24,730 nucleotides of DNA from JBDZUZ01 sp040255445 (GTDB lineage Bacteria; Planctomycetota; Phycisphaerae; Phycisphaerales; UBA1924). The stretch covers positions 1 through 24,730 of the forward strand of contig JBDZUZ010000042.1 in the NCBI GenBank assembly GCA_040255445.1, written 5' to 3'. Every line of letters begins with the position of its first letter. Within the stretch, counting starts at the first letter, position 1. The position numbers and the translations under genes were made by a program. This document shows positions 1 through 8,265 of the stretch, piece after piece. Below the pieces are notes generated by a model. That model was given only the letters and a program-made list of their open reading frames with translations, was not told where the DNA came from and searched no databases.

Positions 1-38
1 TCCCCTCTGTCCCTCTGTCCCTTTGTCCCTCTGTCCCT
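1..38. repeat. CTGTCCCT/TTGTCCCT octamer simple repeat
   Basis: Tandem octamers alternating CTGTCCCT and TTGTCCCT fill the first bases of the window and stop a few bases before the end of the oxidoreductase gene. The same unit recurs at 1341-1372 and 9513-9546, and in reverse complement at 1151-1181. It is non-coding simple sequence. Confidence 0.8.
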
Positions 39-43
39 TCCGC

Positions 44-1138
44 TCAGCTCTCCGGCAACTCCGCCGCCCCAACCACCCCCTCCCGCTCCCGCACCGCCCG
101 CCCCGCAATCGCCGCGGCTATCCGCTCCCCGTGCTCATGACAGTTCTCGATGAACACCGTGAACCGCTGCTGCGTCCCCGCCGTCGCCGTCCCCGCGACA
201 AACAAGCCCGGCACATTCGTCTCCATCGTCTCCGCATCGAACCGCGGCCGCCCCCGCTCGAGCAGCTCCACCCCCGCCTTCGCGAGCAGCGTCCCGTCCA
301 TCTCGTAGCCGATCAGCAGCAGCACATCGTCCGCCTCGACCTGCGCACACGCCGCGCCCTCCGGCTCGCCGTTCGCCCCCGCCCCACACAGCGTCACCCG
401 CTCGCGCCCGATCTCCATCACGCACGTGCTCGGATACCACCCGATCGCGCCGCTCTTGATCAGGCTCTTCAACTCCGGCATCAGCCAGTACTTGATCCGC
501 CCCTCATCGAACCACTCGCGCCGGTAGCTCATCGCCACCGTCGCCCCCACGCGGTACAGCCGGATCGCCGCCTCCGCCGCGGAGTTCCGCCCGCCCACGA
601 TCAGAACCTTCCGCCCGAAGTAGCGGTGGGGGTCCTCGAAGTAGTGCGACACTTGCGGCAGGTCCTCGCCAGGCACGCCATCCGGCCCCAGCCGCCGCGG
701 CCGGTGCATATCCCCCATCGCGACCACAACCTTCCGCGCCCCATACCGCTCCACACCCCGCGGCCCATCCACCATCACCCCGAACCCATCGCCATCTCTG
801 GCCCCCGCCCCATCCTTCTTGATCTCCACCACCCGCCGACCCGTCCGAATCTCCAGCCGCATCGCCCCGACCACCTGCCGCAGATACGCCAGGTACTCCT
901 CCCGCGTCGCCTTCCCCTGGTTCGCGGTGACCAAGGGCACCCCGCAGATCGCGATCCGCTCCGGCCCCGAAAAGAACTGCGTCCCCGGCGCCCACCACTC
1001 CATGGTCGCGCCGATCCGCCCCGCCTCGAACTGGATGACCGACAACCCCTCGCGCCGCAACGCCGCGGCAACCTCAATGCCGATCGGCCCCGCGCCAACG
1101 ACGATGACGTCGGAATGTTCGACTGTGGCGTCAAGCAT
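44..1138 (-). CDS. YpdA-like FAD/NAD(P)-dependent oxidoreductase
   Basis: A 364-residue two-dinucleotide-binding flavoprotein. The N-terminal FAD-binding Rossmann motif GAGPIG is at residues 15-20. A second nucleotide motif, VGGRNSAAEAA, lies at about 181-191, and a C-terminal FAD motif (GLFVAGTATAG) is at about 311-321. It is followed by FIENCHEHGERI, which resembles the FIEN..xHG signature of the YpdA family (putative bacillithiol disulfide reductases). As in YpdA, I see no CxxC redox pair near the first FAD motif. The start MLDATVEHSD was chosen because it sits just before the Rossmann fold; the frame stays open 178 codons further upstream, but that stretch runs through simple repeats and is not protein-like. 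No clear Shine-Dalgarno is visible. The gene stands alone, divergent from rplU. The family call is fairly firm; bacillithiol as the substrate is only inferred, and another low-molecular-weight thiol or a ferredoxin/thioredoxin-reductase-like role is possible. Confidence 0.85.
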   Translation of the reverse strand: MLDATVEHSDVIVVGAGPIGIEVAAALRREGLSVIQFEAGRIGATMEWWAPGTQFFSGPERIAICGVPLVTANQGKATREEYLAYLRQVVGAMRLEIRTGRRVVEIKKDGAGARDGDGFGVMVDGPRGVERYGARKVVVAMGDMHRPRRLGPDGVPGEDLPQVSHYFEDPHRYFGRKVLIVGGRNSAAEAAIRLYRVGATVAMSYRREWFDEGRIKYWLMPELKSLIKSGAIGWYPSTCVMEIGRERVTLCGAGANGEPEGAACAQVEADDVLLLIGYEMDGTLLAKAGVELLERGRPRFDAETMETNVPGLFVAGTATAGTQQRFTVFIENCHEHGERIAAAIAGRAVREREGVVGAAELPES

Positions 1139-1150
1139 GGGGGAGCCAGG

Positions 1151-1372
1151 GACTGAGGGACAAAGGGACAAAGGGACAGAGTGGTTGTGGTGCAGGCCTG
1201 AAGGCCTGCCGACCGGGCAGACGCCACAATACAGTCCTACGACCCCAAACACCCACCAGATTCTTGCCCCGACCCCAACCCCGACCCCGAGGTACGGGCC
1301 ACCTCCGTTCACGACCGCGGGGCGCCAGCCCCGCACCCACTTTGTCCCTCTGTCCCTTTGTCCCTCTGTCCC
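1151..1372. repeat. Intergenic element: inverted octamer repeats enclosing two hairpins
   Basis: The gap between the oxidoreductase and rplU begins with GGGACAAA/GGGACAGA octamers (1151-1181) and ends with their reverse complement (1341-1372), giving imperfect terminal inverted repeats of about 25 bp. Inside are two perfect short palindromes: GCAGGCCT-GA-AGGCCTGC at 1192-1209 and GCGGGGC-GCCA-GCCCCGC at 1317-1334. A reading frame runs through but its composition is low-complexity, so I treat the whole stretch as non-coding. It could be a MITE-like element or just microsatellite expansion. Confidence 0.55.
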
Positions 1373-1386
1373 ACCTCCCCACCCAA

Positions 1387-1414
1387 TTGACCGCCCCAGC
1401 GACCGCGCTACCAT
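1387..1414 (+). promoter_or_regulatory. Putative sigma-70 type promoter of rplU
   Basis: TTGACC at 1387-1392 and TACCAT at 1409-1414 are separated by 16 bp and lie about 40 bp before the rplU start, immediately outside the inverted-repeat element. This is a consensus match only. Confidence 0.5.
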
Positions 1415-1454
1415 CCCAGCCCTGCACACCGCAGGCTTTTTCCGCGGAGTCCCC

Positions 1455-1781
1455 ATGTACGCAGTCATCGCAGAGTCCGGCGGCCAGCGCCGCGTTGTCC
1501 AGGGCGACGAGATCCTCATCGACCTTGTCGACTCCGGCAGCCTCGAGGCCGGCAAGACCATCACCTTCGACCGCGTCCTCGTCGTCGGCGAGACCGGCGG
1601 CTCCGCCAAGCTCGGCCAGCCCTTCGTCGCCGGCGCTTCGGTCACCGCCGAGGTGATCGAGCCCATGGTCAAGGGCGAGAAGCTCTACATCCAGAAGTTC
1701 CAGCCCAAGAAGGCCTGGAAGAAGAAGACCGGCCACCGCCAGCCCTACACCAAGGTCCGCGTCACCGCCATCAACGGCTGA
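1455..1781 (+). CDS. rplU: 50S ribosomal protein L21
   Basis: A 108-residue protein, close to the usual ~103 residues of bacterial L21, a 23S rRNA-binding protein of the large subunit. It starts MYAVIAESGGQRRVVQGDEI, where the (M)YAVI..GG.Q..V..GD pattern is the L21 N-terminus. The basic central part (YIQKFQPKKAWKKKTGHRQ, about residues 77-95) matches the family KF..KK...K..GHRQ.YT signature that contacts rRNA. The start was chosen at this ATG because the conserved N-terminus begins there; the frame is open upstream but runs into simple repeats. A promoter is visible at 1387-1414 and a strong terminator at 1827-1852, so it appears monocistronic here. L21 is often followed by rpmA (L27), but no L27 gene is present downstream; isocitrate dehydrogenase follows instead. 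Confidence 0.97.
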   Translation: MYAVIAESGGQRRVVQGDEILIDLVDSGSLEAGKTITFDRVLVVGETGGSAKLGQPFVAGASVTAEVIEPMVKGEKLYIQKFQPKKAWKKKTGHRQPYTKVRVTAING

Positions 1782-1826
1782 CCCCCGGCCCCGGCCGCGG
1801 CATCCGCCGTCAGATCACGCCTCTTC

Positions 1827-1852
1827 AAACGCGGCCCACAGCCGCGTTTTTT
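1827..1852 (+). terminator. Rho-independent terminator of rplU
   Basis: Perfect 9-bp stem AAACGCGGC / GCCGCGTTT with a 5-nt loop (CCACA), running into six consecutive T residues at 1847-1852. It is located 46 bp after the rplU stop codon. Confidence 0.92.
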
Positions 1853-2038
1853 CATTCCCCCGCCCACCGCTCACCTATCCTCTTCGCCCCGCCGGTCCGG
1901 GTCCGGGAACTCCACCCGACTCCTCCCGCACCCCCGCCGCGGCGACCGCGTTCGACTCCCCTTTTCCAGTACCATGGGCCGCCCGGGGCTCTGCTCATTG
2001 AGCCCCCGCCGCGGCCCGCATCGAGAGAGCTCTCACCC

Positions 2039-3292
<1,254 letters not shown>

Positions 3293-3430
3293 GCGGCGGA
3301 AGATCGCTGCGGTCGGCGATCAGGCAGTGTTGTTGAATCGCAGGGGTTGCGAAGGAATGGCAGATTGCCGCGAAGTTCAGACAGCATGTGACGGTGCTGC
3401 GTCGGGCGAATCAACATAGCGGAATTTACT

Positions 3431-3952
3431 ATGCACTCTCCAAGTGACCATGAAGCCAGAATCAGGCGGATCGAACGCGCTCTGGACGAATTGAGGCGAT
3501 GCGAAGCGGTTCGAAAGGCGTCAGGACTCAATGATCGACTCTGCGAACTTATGGCGCAGCAGTACGACAAGGCGAGCACTTATTCAAACATAATTATGCT
3601 CGCAGGCTATGCAGGGTTCTTCGCCGTCTGGTCAGGATCCACTGTCGACTATCTCGGTCGTCTCCGGCTCGCTGCAGGTCTGTTTGCACTTGTCTCGCTG
3701 ATGATATTTGTTTGCTGGGAAACGTTCAAGATGGTCATGGCGGCGAGATTCGTCCGCAAGGTGATGGGCGCGGCGGAGACACCTGCAGGGACAGGCCCCT
3801 CTGGTCTTGATCGCATCCAAATGGCTGCCAACTTCTATACACTGCGACTCGGTAGATGGTGGGCGCCAGCACTCTATGGATCGCTCGTGTCCGGCTTGAC
3901 CGCCGCCATTTTGCTGATCGTTGTCATAGCCGCAAATGCTCTGAAAGCGTAG
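3431..3952 (+). CDS. Hypothetical membrane protein, coiled-coil N-terminus and three TM segments
   Basis: A 173-residue protein I do not recognise. Residues 5-50 are charged and helical (IRRIERALDELRRCEAVRK), likely a short coiled coil. Hydrophobic segments follow at about 52-68, 79-95 and 144-169, with a basic loop (RFVRK, about 106-110) between the second and third. The layout broadly resembles small membrane proteins with a cytosolic helical head, such as SLATT-type proteins, but no signature proves this. Base composition is clearly less GC-rich than the flanking icd, with A/T third positions and codons such as TTT, ATA and AAT, suggesting acquired DNA. It converges with the next gene, with 46 bp between stop codons. 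No promoter or Shine-Dalgarno is obvious. Confidence 0.7.
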   Translation: MHSPSDHEARIRRIERALDELRRCEAVRKASGLNDRLCELMAQQYDKASTYSNIIMLAGYAGFFAVWSGSTVDYLGRLRLAAGLFALVSLMIFVCWETFKMVMAARFVRKVMGAAETPAGTGPSGLDRIQMAANFYTLRLGRWWAPALYGSLVSGLTAAILLIVVIAANALKA

Positions 3953-3998
3953 CTTCCGGCGATCGCTTTGCTCCACGCCAGTTCAGCAGCCTCAGATT

Positions 3999-4634
3999 TC
4001 AGGAATATGTAATAATAACAAAGTCTCGAAGAATTGGTTGTCCTGTCCTAGATCGATCGCGATAGATAAAACCTAGATTTTCGAGGGCCTCTAGCGATGA
4101 GTCTAGCGATTGCTGGCTAACTGCGGGTCGCCCATGCGCTTTCAGGTGAGCGTTGAAGGCTGTTAGAAGATCTGAGTGGATCAGGTTGGCGGGATCTCGT
4201 GACTGCCAAATTACATATGCAAGCATGGCGTCGTTTTCTGAAACATCCCGGCTGATTAAATCACTTAGGCGAGCTGCCACTGATATGAGTATGAAAGGCA
4301 GCGTCCATGGCATCGCAACCACAGCAGATGATGCGAGGACGATGTCTGCCGCGTGGCCAAATGCCTTTTTAACATTAATAATGACATTTCCTAGGCGCTT
4401 GCTGCTTCCGCCGCCAAGGCCGTGATCCGTCATAAGGATCATTCGCATCTCGAGACGGCCATCGTCGGGCGCGGAAATGGTCACATAATCTCGAGCCGCC
4501 GTCGCAGCGAGAACATAAAGCTCATCATCTGCTAGGCTGGAGTTGCTTGAGGCGGCATATGCCTCGGCGGCACCCTTGCTGGCGGCACTGATCCGAGCTA
4601 GCTGCCTCTGTACTGCTTCAAGATTGGGTGCCAT
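3999..4634 (-). CDS. Hypothetical membrane protein with possible C-terminal winged helix
   Basis: A 211-residue protein with no recognised family. Residues 1-35 are helical and Ala/Ser-rich, 36-90 are mixed, about 97-123 form one long hydrophobic stretch (AADIVLASSAVVAMPWTLPF onward), and about 133-205 look like a winged-helix fold (an SQQSLDSSLEALENLGFIYR recognition-helix-like run followed by a strand-turn-strand). The start MAPNLEAVQR was chosen because AAGGA lies 7 nt upstream and because the frame further upstream runs through dispersed repeat copy A. Base composition is lower in GC than the core genes. The winged-helix reading is by eye; it could instead be a simple helical bundle next to a membrane hairpin. 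Confidence 0.65.
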   Translation of the reverse strand: MAPNLEAVQRQLARISAASKGAAEAYAASSNSSLADDELYVLAATAARDYVTISAPDDGRLEMRMILMTDHGLGGGSSKRLGNVIINVKKAFGHAADIVLASSAVVAMPWTLPFILISVAARLSDLISRDVSENDAMLAYVIWQSRDPANLIHSDLLTAFNAHLKAHGRPAVSQQSLDSSLEALENLGFIYRDRSRTGQPILRDFVIITYS

Positions 4635-4840
4635 GGTGCAATCCTTGGGGCTAGGTTTAGTGGAGCCTACTTGTCGATCTACATTGTGATATGAAAAGCG
4701 GATGGTGCGGCACCTTGCCGCTCCCAACACGTACACGCCTTGATACGATAAGCTCGCCTCCACTGGCGGCCGAAGGCGATCAATCAGCGACATTCGAAGC
4801 AGGGTACGGCAGGTGGCCCGGATAGGTGGATTAACCCTCA

Positions 4841-4972
4841 GCTCCCGTGCCATCGGGTCGAGGCTTTGCGAGTCCCGATGCGTTGGACTCCCGACCCACC
4901 CCAACCCCACCCCCCGGCAAACAGCGGGAGGAGGCCCGGAGGAGGGCGGCCAGCCCTCCTTGGGATCAGCGA
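4841..4972 (+). repeat. Dispersed two-hairpin repeat, copy A
   Basis: About 132 bp that closely match copies B and C. It begins CCGTGCCATCGGGTCGAGGC and contains the inverted pair CATCGGG...CCCGATG (4851-4880). A pyrimidine-rich CCCACCCCAACCCCACCCCC stretch follows, then CAGCGGGAGGAGGCCCGGAG and a second hairpin GGAGGGC-GGCCA-GCCCTCC, ending at GGATCAGCGA. It occupies much of the 383-bp gap between two minus-strand genes; I see nothing else definite in that gap. Confidence 0.85.
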
Positions 4973-5017
4973 GATCGCGGGCCACATTGAAGCTCAACCC
5001 CGGGCAGCCGCTGCCGC

Positions 5018-6346
5018 TCACTTCTTGGAAGCATGCCGCTGTTGCGCAGACTGTCGGGCGCGATTCGCGAACTCGATGATGTCCTCGGCAAACTTCTTGA
5101 GGGCCTGTGAGTCCTTGAAGTGGCGGACCAACGACGGGAACTCCGCGGCTCTCGGTCGACCGGCGGCGGGAACTCCGTCAATAAACCCCAGGTGTCGCAG
5201 CAGCCGCTCGCCGTCTTGATTGATCGCATAGGCGCAAAGCCGCATGGGGAAGGTCGCTTCTGCGGTGACAAGCCAGCGATGGAAGCCATGAACGAGCATT
5301 GCACCGATGTATCCTGTGTCGCGTCGATCGGCGGGCAGTGCTACCCCGGCGATGTACCAGTTCGAAACACATTCCTTGAGTCTCGGCGCGAGCTCTACGT
5401 CGGATTCTGGGCACGTGCCGTCGACGATGCCGTCGCAGGTCTGAGGGCTGATGGGCCAGATTCCGAGGACACCGGCGATCTCCCCGTCCTCTTTGAAGTT
5501 GATGAGAGCTCCATCCGGGTAGTGCGTGCACCAACGGCGCAGATGTTCCAGTTGTATGTTGTCGTCGCCGTACACAAGCGTATCGAACTCTGACACCTTT
5601 TGAATTTCTGAATCGGATGCACACTGCCGTACGGAGCCGTCAACCGGAAGCAGCGCCGCGTGCGTCCGCAATAGAGCGACAGCCTCTTGGCCGCCCGGTG
5701 TTGAGGCCAACGGCATTTGAACCCCCTTCGCATCGCGATGCTGAGACTGACGCAGAATGTCTTTGATCACAGCTTCTGACCACCACACTAGGCCATGGCT
5801 GGCCACGAACTGTCTGAAGGGTCTGCATCCATCATAGATGCCAGCCATGAAGCGATGGTACGCATCAAGATCTTCAGGTGGCAGTGAATCGGACTGATGG
5901 TGAATATATTCGTAGAAATCTAGGATCATCTCAAAATAGTGGGATAGCCGACGCCGATCTTCGTGCGAGAGGGCTTGTGGATCAGGGGCGCCAGCGTCGT
6001 TGTAGACGATCATCGCGAGCCGCGGATTGTTGGCGCCAAAGAGGTGCACGCGATGAGCCATCTCGAAGACGCCGTGAAGCACCTGTTGCTGCTCTCGCCG
6101 GCGCTGCGCCTTGCGATGCTCCTGCTGCTCCTTCCGATACTCCTTGAGGATCCAGTTGGAGATGAGGAAAGCCGCAATCGGTGCGGCAATCACTGCCACG
6201 ACGCCTAAGGCCTGTATGACGAGCTCGACTGTGACGTGGGTTGGGACAGACGCCGTAGTGGTCGCAAAGGTCGTTCTCAAAGCACCCCCCTCTCGTTGCA
6301 GCACGCCGGATGGGCGCGGATGTCCAGCATAACCCGCAATCGCCAT
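5018..6346 (-). CDS. Membrane-anchored GNAT-like acetyltransferase domain protein
   Basis: Up to 442 residues. One TM helix lies at about 42-66 (ELVIQALGVVAVIAAPIAAF onward), followed by a strongly charged helix (about 67-90, KEYRKEQQEHRKAQRRREQQ) that is probably a coiled coil. A helical domain (about 90-200) is reminiscent of TM-plus-helical cytosolic proteins such as DUF4760. The C-terminal part (about 275-395) looks GNAT-like: GEIAGVLGIWPI strand pair, YIAGVALPADRRDTGYIGAM with an RxxGxxG acetyl-CoA-type loop (R342 to G348), and CAYAINQDGERLLRHLGF, typical of the N...A..ly.k.GF end of the fold. The ATG at 6346 has no Shine-Dalgarno; a TTG at 6280 preceded by GAGAGGGGGG is an equally good start (420 residues). 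The substrate is unknown. Composition is intermediate between islet and core. Confidence 0.7.
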   Translation of the reverse strand: MAIAGYAGHPRPSGVLQREGGALRTTFATTTASVPTHVTVELVIQALGVVAVIAAPIAAFLISNWILKEYRKEQQEHRKAQRRREQQQVLHGVFEMAHRVHLFGANNPRLAMIVYNDAGAPDPQALSHEDRRRLSHYFEMILDFYEYIHHQSDSLPPEDLDAYHRFMAGIYDGCRPFRQFVASHGLVWWSEAVIKDILRQSQHRDAKGVQMPLASTPGGQEAVALLRTHAALLPVDGSVRQCASDSEIQKVSEFDTLVYGDDNIQLEHLRRWCTHYPDGALINFKEDGEIAGVLGIWPISPQTCDGIVDGTCPESDVELAPRLKECVSNWYIAGVALPADRRDTGYIGAMLVHGFHRWLVTAEATFPMRLCAYAINQDGERLLRHLGFIDGVPAAGRPRAAEFPSLVRHFKDSQALKKFAEDIIEFANRARQSAQQRHASKK

Positions 6347-6392
6347 GTGGCAAGTGTCTCTCGACTCTGTGTCGACGCGGCGCCTGACCGAC

Positions 6393-6470
6393 GCGGCTGC
6401 AAGCCCCTCGCCCCGCTCGACTCATTGGGTCGAAGGATTGTGAGTCCGGCTGCGGGAGGTGGCCCGGCCG
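6393..6470 (+). repeat. Degenerate dispersed repeat, copy E
   Basis: Shows the same order of short matches as copies A-C (GCTGCAAGCCCCTCGCCCC, then CATTGGGTCGAAGG...GAGTCCGG, then GCGGGAGGTGGCCCGG) but lacks the central pyrimidine block and the second hairpin. Likely a decayed or internally deleted copy. Confidence 0.5.
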
Positions 6471-6509
6471 ACTGAAGGCCCCCCCAACCCCGCGCGTCAC
6501 CCCCAACCC

Positions 6510-6821
6510 AACGAAACCATCTCCCAAGCCGTCCGCCGCGTCATCGATGCGTGGATGGAGCGTGATGAGAGTGGGGGAGGGACCGATGTCGGCGAGACCT
6601 GACCGCGGCGGCTCGCCGCGGAGTTCCCCGACCTCTACGGCCGCATGGACCCGCACCGCCTCGGCATCCTCGTCGCGGCCGCCTGGCTCTATCTCGGCGG
6701 CAACGCCCTCAACGAACGCACGCTCCTCGCCTTCTTCCGCACACTCGCCCAGCCCGATGCCCCGCCCGCCCCAGACCACCGCCGCGCTGCCCCGCCCGGC
6801 CCTGCCCCGACCGATCGGTAG
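6510..6821 (+). pseudogene. Decayed coding remnant with in-frame TGA
   Basis: One frame reads as plausible protein on both sides of a TGA at 6600-6602. Before it are NETISQAVRRVIDAWMERDE and a Gly-rich end; after it come PRRLAAEFPDLYGRMDPHRL and then GILVAAAWLYLGGNALNERT before a stop at 6819-6821. The frame is also open back to 6444, but the extra sequence overlaps repeat copy E. There is no convincing start codon upstream of the TGA except ATG 6555; a downstream ATG at 6645 would leave a 58-residue peptide. I read it as a broken gene; no family is recognised. The rest of the 6347-7054 gap holds repeat copies E and B. Confidence 0.4.
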
Positions 6822-6830
6822 AGCGGCGGG

Positions 6831-6992
6831 CGGCCAGGGCAGGTGCAAGGGCTCATGTCTCCCGTGCCATCGGGTCGAGGCTCCGCGAGACCCGATGGGT
6901 TGGACTCCCAACCCACCCCACCCAACCCCACCTCCCGGCAACAGCGGGAGGAGGCCCGGAGGAGGGCGGCAAGCCCTCCTTCGGATCAGCGA
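6831..6992 (+). repeat. Dispersed two-hairpin repeat, copy B
   Basis: The best-preserved copy. Its first hairpin is CATCGGGTC...GACCCGATG (9-bp arms, 6869-6898) and its second is GGAGGGC-GGCAA-GCCCTCC (6961-6979). It shares a weaker upstream extension (GGCCAG..TGCAA) with copy C. It lies 62 bp before the start of the next gene. Confidence 0.85.
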
Positions 6993-7054
6993 AACCTCGC
7001 GTCCATCGCGTCCGCACCACAGCAAGCCCTCAATCCGTTACCCTCTCCCCCAAT

Positions 7055-7579
7055 ATGTCCGACTCCATCCTCTACTCCCAAATCCCTCCCGCCGAACTCC
7101 CCACCTGGTCCGATGACGACCTCTCCGGCGCCATGTTCGATGAAGCCGTCGAACGCGCCGGCGGGTACGACTACACCAACGCCGCGGTCGCCGGCCTCCC
7201 ACTCGGGTTCCGCACCGTCCTCGCCGAGGGCCGCGTTCGCGGCCACGCCGAGAACGATGGCCTCGTCACCGCGATCTGGAACGACGACGGCGTCGAGCTC
7301 TTCGCGATCCTCCGCGACTGCCTCGCCGAGTTGAACCTCGCCGATGCCGCGGCGGCCGCGTACCTCCGCGACCTGACCCGTGTCGTGGACGCCGTCACCG
7401 CGTGGCAGAACGAAGCCCCCACCCCGCGCACGCCGCGCGAGCCCGGCGATCAGCCCTTCGAAGACACCGACCTCGGCCAGCAACTCGAGAGCTGGACCGA
7501 CGACTTCTGCGACCACGCGAACGCCGCGTTCCCCCCGATCATCGCCCACCTCCGCGCCAACCCGCGGCTGTTCAGATAA
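7055..7579 (+). CDS. Hypothetical acidic protein, possibly DMP19/DUF4375-like
   Basis: A 174-residue soluble, acidic protein with no signal peptide or TM segment. Residues about 58-108 (LAEGRVRGHAENDGLVTAIW, then FAILRDCLAELNLADAAAAA) follow the pattern of DMP19/DUF4375 proteins, in which an E..NGGF.Q...N segment is followed by a helix pair where residues accumulate at ...IGA..A..L. The key NGGF is not present as such, so the match is weak. The start ATG is preceded by TACCCT ending 10 nt upstream and no Shine-Dalgarno, suggesting a very short leader. It lies between dispersed repeat copies B and C together with the next small gene, in the same orientation (63 bp gap). Function unknown. Confidence 0.65.
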   Translation: MSDSILYSQIPPAELPTWSDDDLSGAMFDEAVERAGGYDYTNAAVAGLPLGFRTVLAEGRVRGHAENDGLVTAIWNDDGVELFAILRDCLAELNLADAAAAAYLRDLTRVVDAVTAWQNEAPTPRTPREPGDQPFEDTDLGQQLESWTDDFCDHANAAFPPIIAHLRANPRLFR

Positions 7580-7629
7580 CCGCCCGCGGCAACGCCCTGC
7601 CCGCGGCACCGCCCCCGCCCGCGCCAAAG

Positions 7630-7635
7630 TACACT
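7630..7635 (+). promoter_or_regulatory. TACACT -10 box, probable leaderless start
   Basis: TACACT ends 7 nt before the ATG at 7643, which places the expected transcription start at or next to the A of the start codon. No clear -35 hexamer is seen. The same box in the same position precedes the genes at 8266 and 9622. Confidence 0.45.
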
Positions 7636-7642
7636 CCGCCCC

Positions 7643-7996
7643 ATGTCCAAATCCCAACCCTGGATCTTCAACGACCCCAAGGACCTCGCCGTCCTCTCCC
7701 TCCGCCGCATCTTCGATGGCGAGACCTTCGTCCGCATGGTCACGCACGAGGACGACGGTTCCTGGCAATTCCTCGACGGCCATGACATGACCGAGAAGGA
7801 CGCCGTCATCGTCGGCCACGGCGAGGTGATCAAGCTGGACCCCACCCTCGTGCAGGTCGCCGCGCTCCCCCGCGGCTGGTACGCCGTGCGCGAAGCGATC
7901 AACACCCCCTGGTGGGTCGCCCCCGGCGACATGGAGATCAAGGACTACTACGAATCGCTGGAGACCAACGAGGACGAGGAGGACGCGGAGCGGTAA
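7643..7996 (+). CDS. Small conserved-looking hypothetical protein
   Basis: A 117-residue acidic protein without TM segments. It opens MSKSQPWIFNDPKDLAVLSL and continues with a strand-rich core: RRIFDGETFVRMVTHEDDGS, WQFLDG (about 41-46), DAVIVGHGEVIKLDPTLVQV and LPRGWYAVRE, ending in a very acidic tail (NEDEEDAE). The W.FLDG...DAV.VGLGE...DP....LA.LP.GW.A.R arrangement looks like a small single-domain family found across bacteria, but I cannot name it with confidence. No Shine-Dalgarno is present; a TACACT box sits 7 nt upstream. It follows the 7055 gene in the same direction. Confidence 0.7.
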   Translation: MSKSQPWIFNDPKDLAVLSLRRIFDGETFVRMVTHEDDGSWQFLDGHDMTEKDAVIVGHGEVIKLDPTLVQVAALPRGWYAVREAINTPWWVAPGDMEIKDYYESLETNEDEEDAER

Positions 7997-8049
7997 CGAC
8001 GACGAAGCGCCACCGTTGCGAGCGATCGGCAGGCCCCCAGCCGATAGCC

Positions 8050-8214
8050 CGGCCAGATGCAATCGCGCCCTGTCCCCCGTGCCATCGGGTCGAGGCTTGG
8101 CGAGTCCCGATGCGTGAGACTCCCGACCCACCCCAACCTCACCCCCCGGCAACAGCGGGAGGAGGCCCGGACCCACCGCCCATCCCGCCGCGGCCAGCCC
8201 TCTTTCGGATCAGC
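8050..8214 (+). repeat. Dispersed two-hairpin repeat, copy C
   Basis: Matches copies A and B through the first hairpin (CATCGGG...CCCGATG, 8083-8112), the pyrimidine block and CAGCGGGAGGAGGCCCGGA. The second hairpin region is then replaced by CCCACCGCCCATCCCGCCGC before the sequence rejoins at GGCCAGCCCTCTTTCGGATC. It lies 15 bp before the promoter of the 8266 gene. Confidence 0.8.
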
Positions 8215-8228
8215 GGCCGATGCCATCA

Positions 8229-8259
8229 TTGACAACTCCGCTGCGCTCGCCGGTACACT
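8229..8259 (+). promoter_or_regulatory. Putative promoter, leaderless GTG gene
   Basis: TTGACA at 8229-8234 and TACACT at 8254-8259, spaced 19 bp. The box ends 6 nt before the GTG at 8266, so the transcript would begin at about the start codon. Confidence 0.5.
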
Positions 8260-8265
8260 GGGCCG

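Noticed and set aside
3302..3321. Hairpin GATCGC...GCGATC after icd as a terminator
   Set aside because: Only a 6-bp stem with an 8-nt loop and no T-run; too weak to call.
6600..6602. TGA as selenocysteine codon
   Set aside because: No SECIS-like hairpin visible just downstream, no redox motif around the codon, and the flanking frame is short and uncertain.
5982..8176. Long minus-strand frames (5982-7025 and 6986-8176)
   Set aside because: They lie antisense to better-supported genes and run through dispersed repeats; the translations contain repeat-derived phrases and low-complexity Arg/Gly/Ala runs, typical of GC-rich shadow frames.
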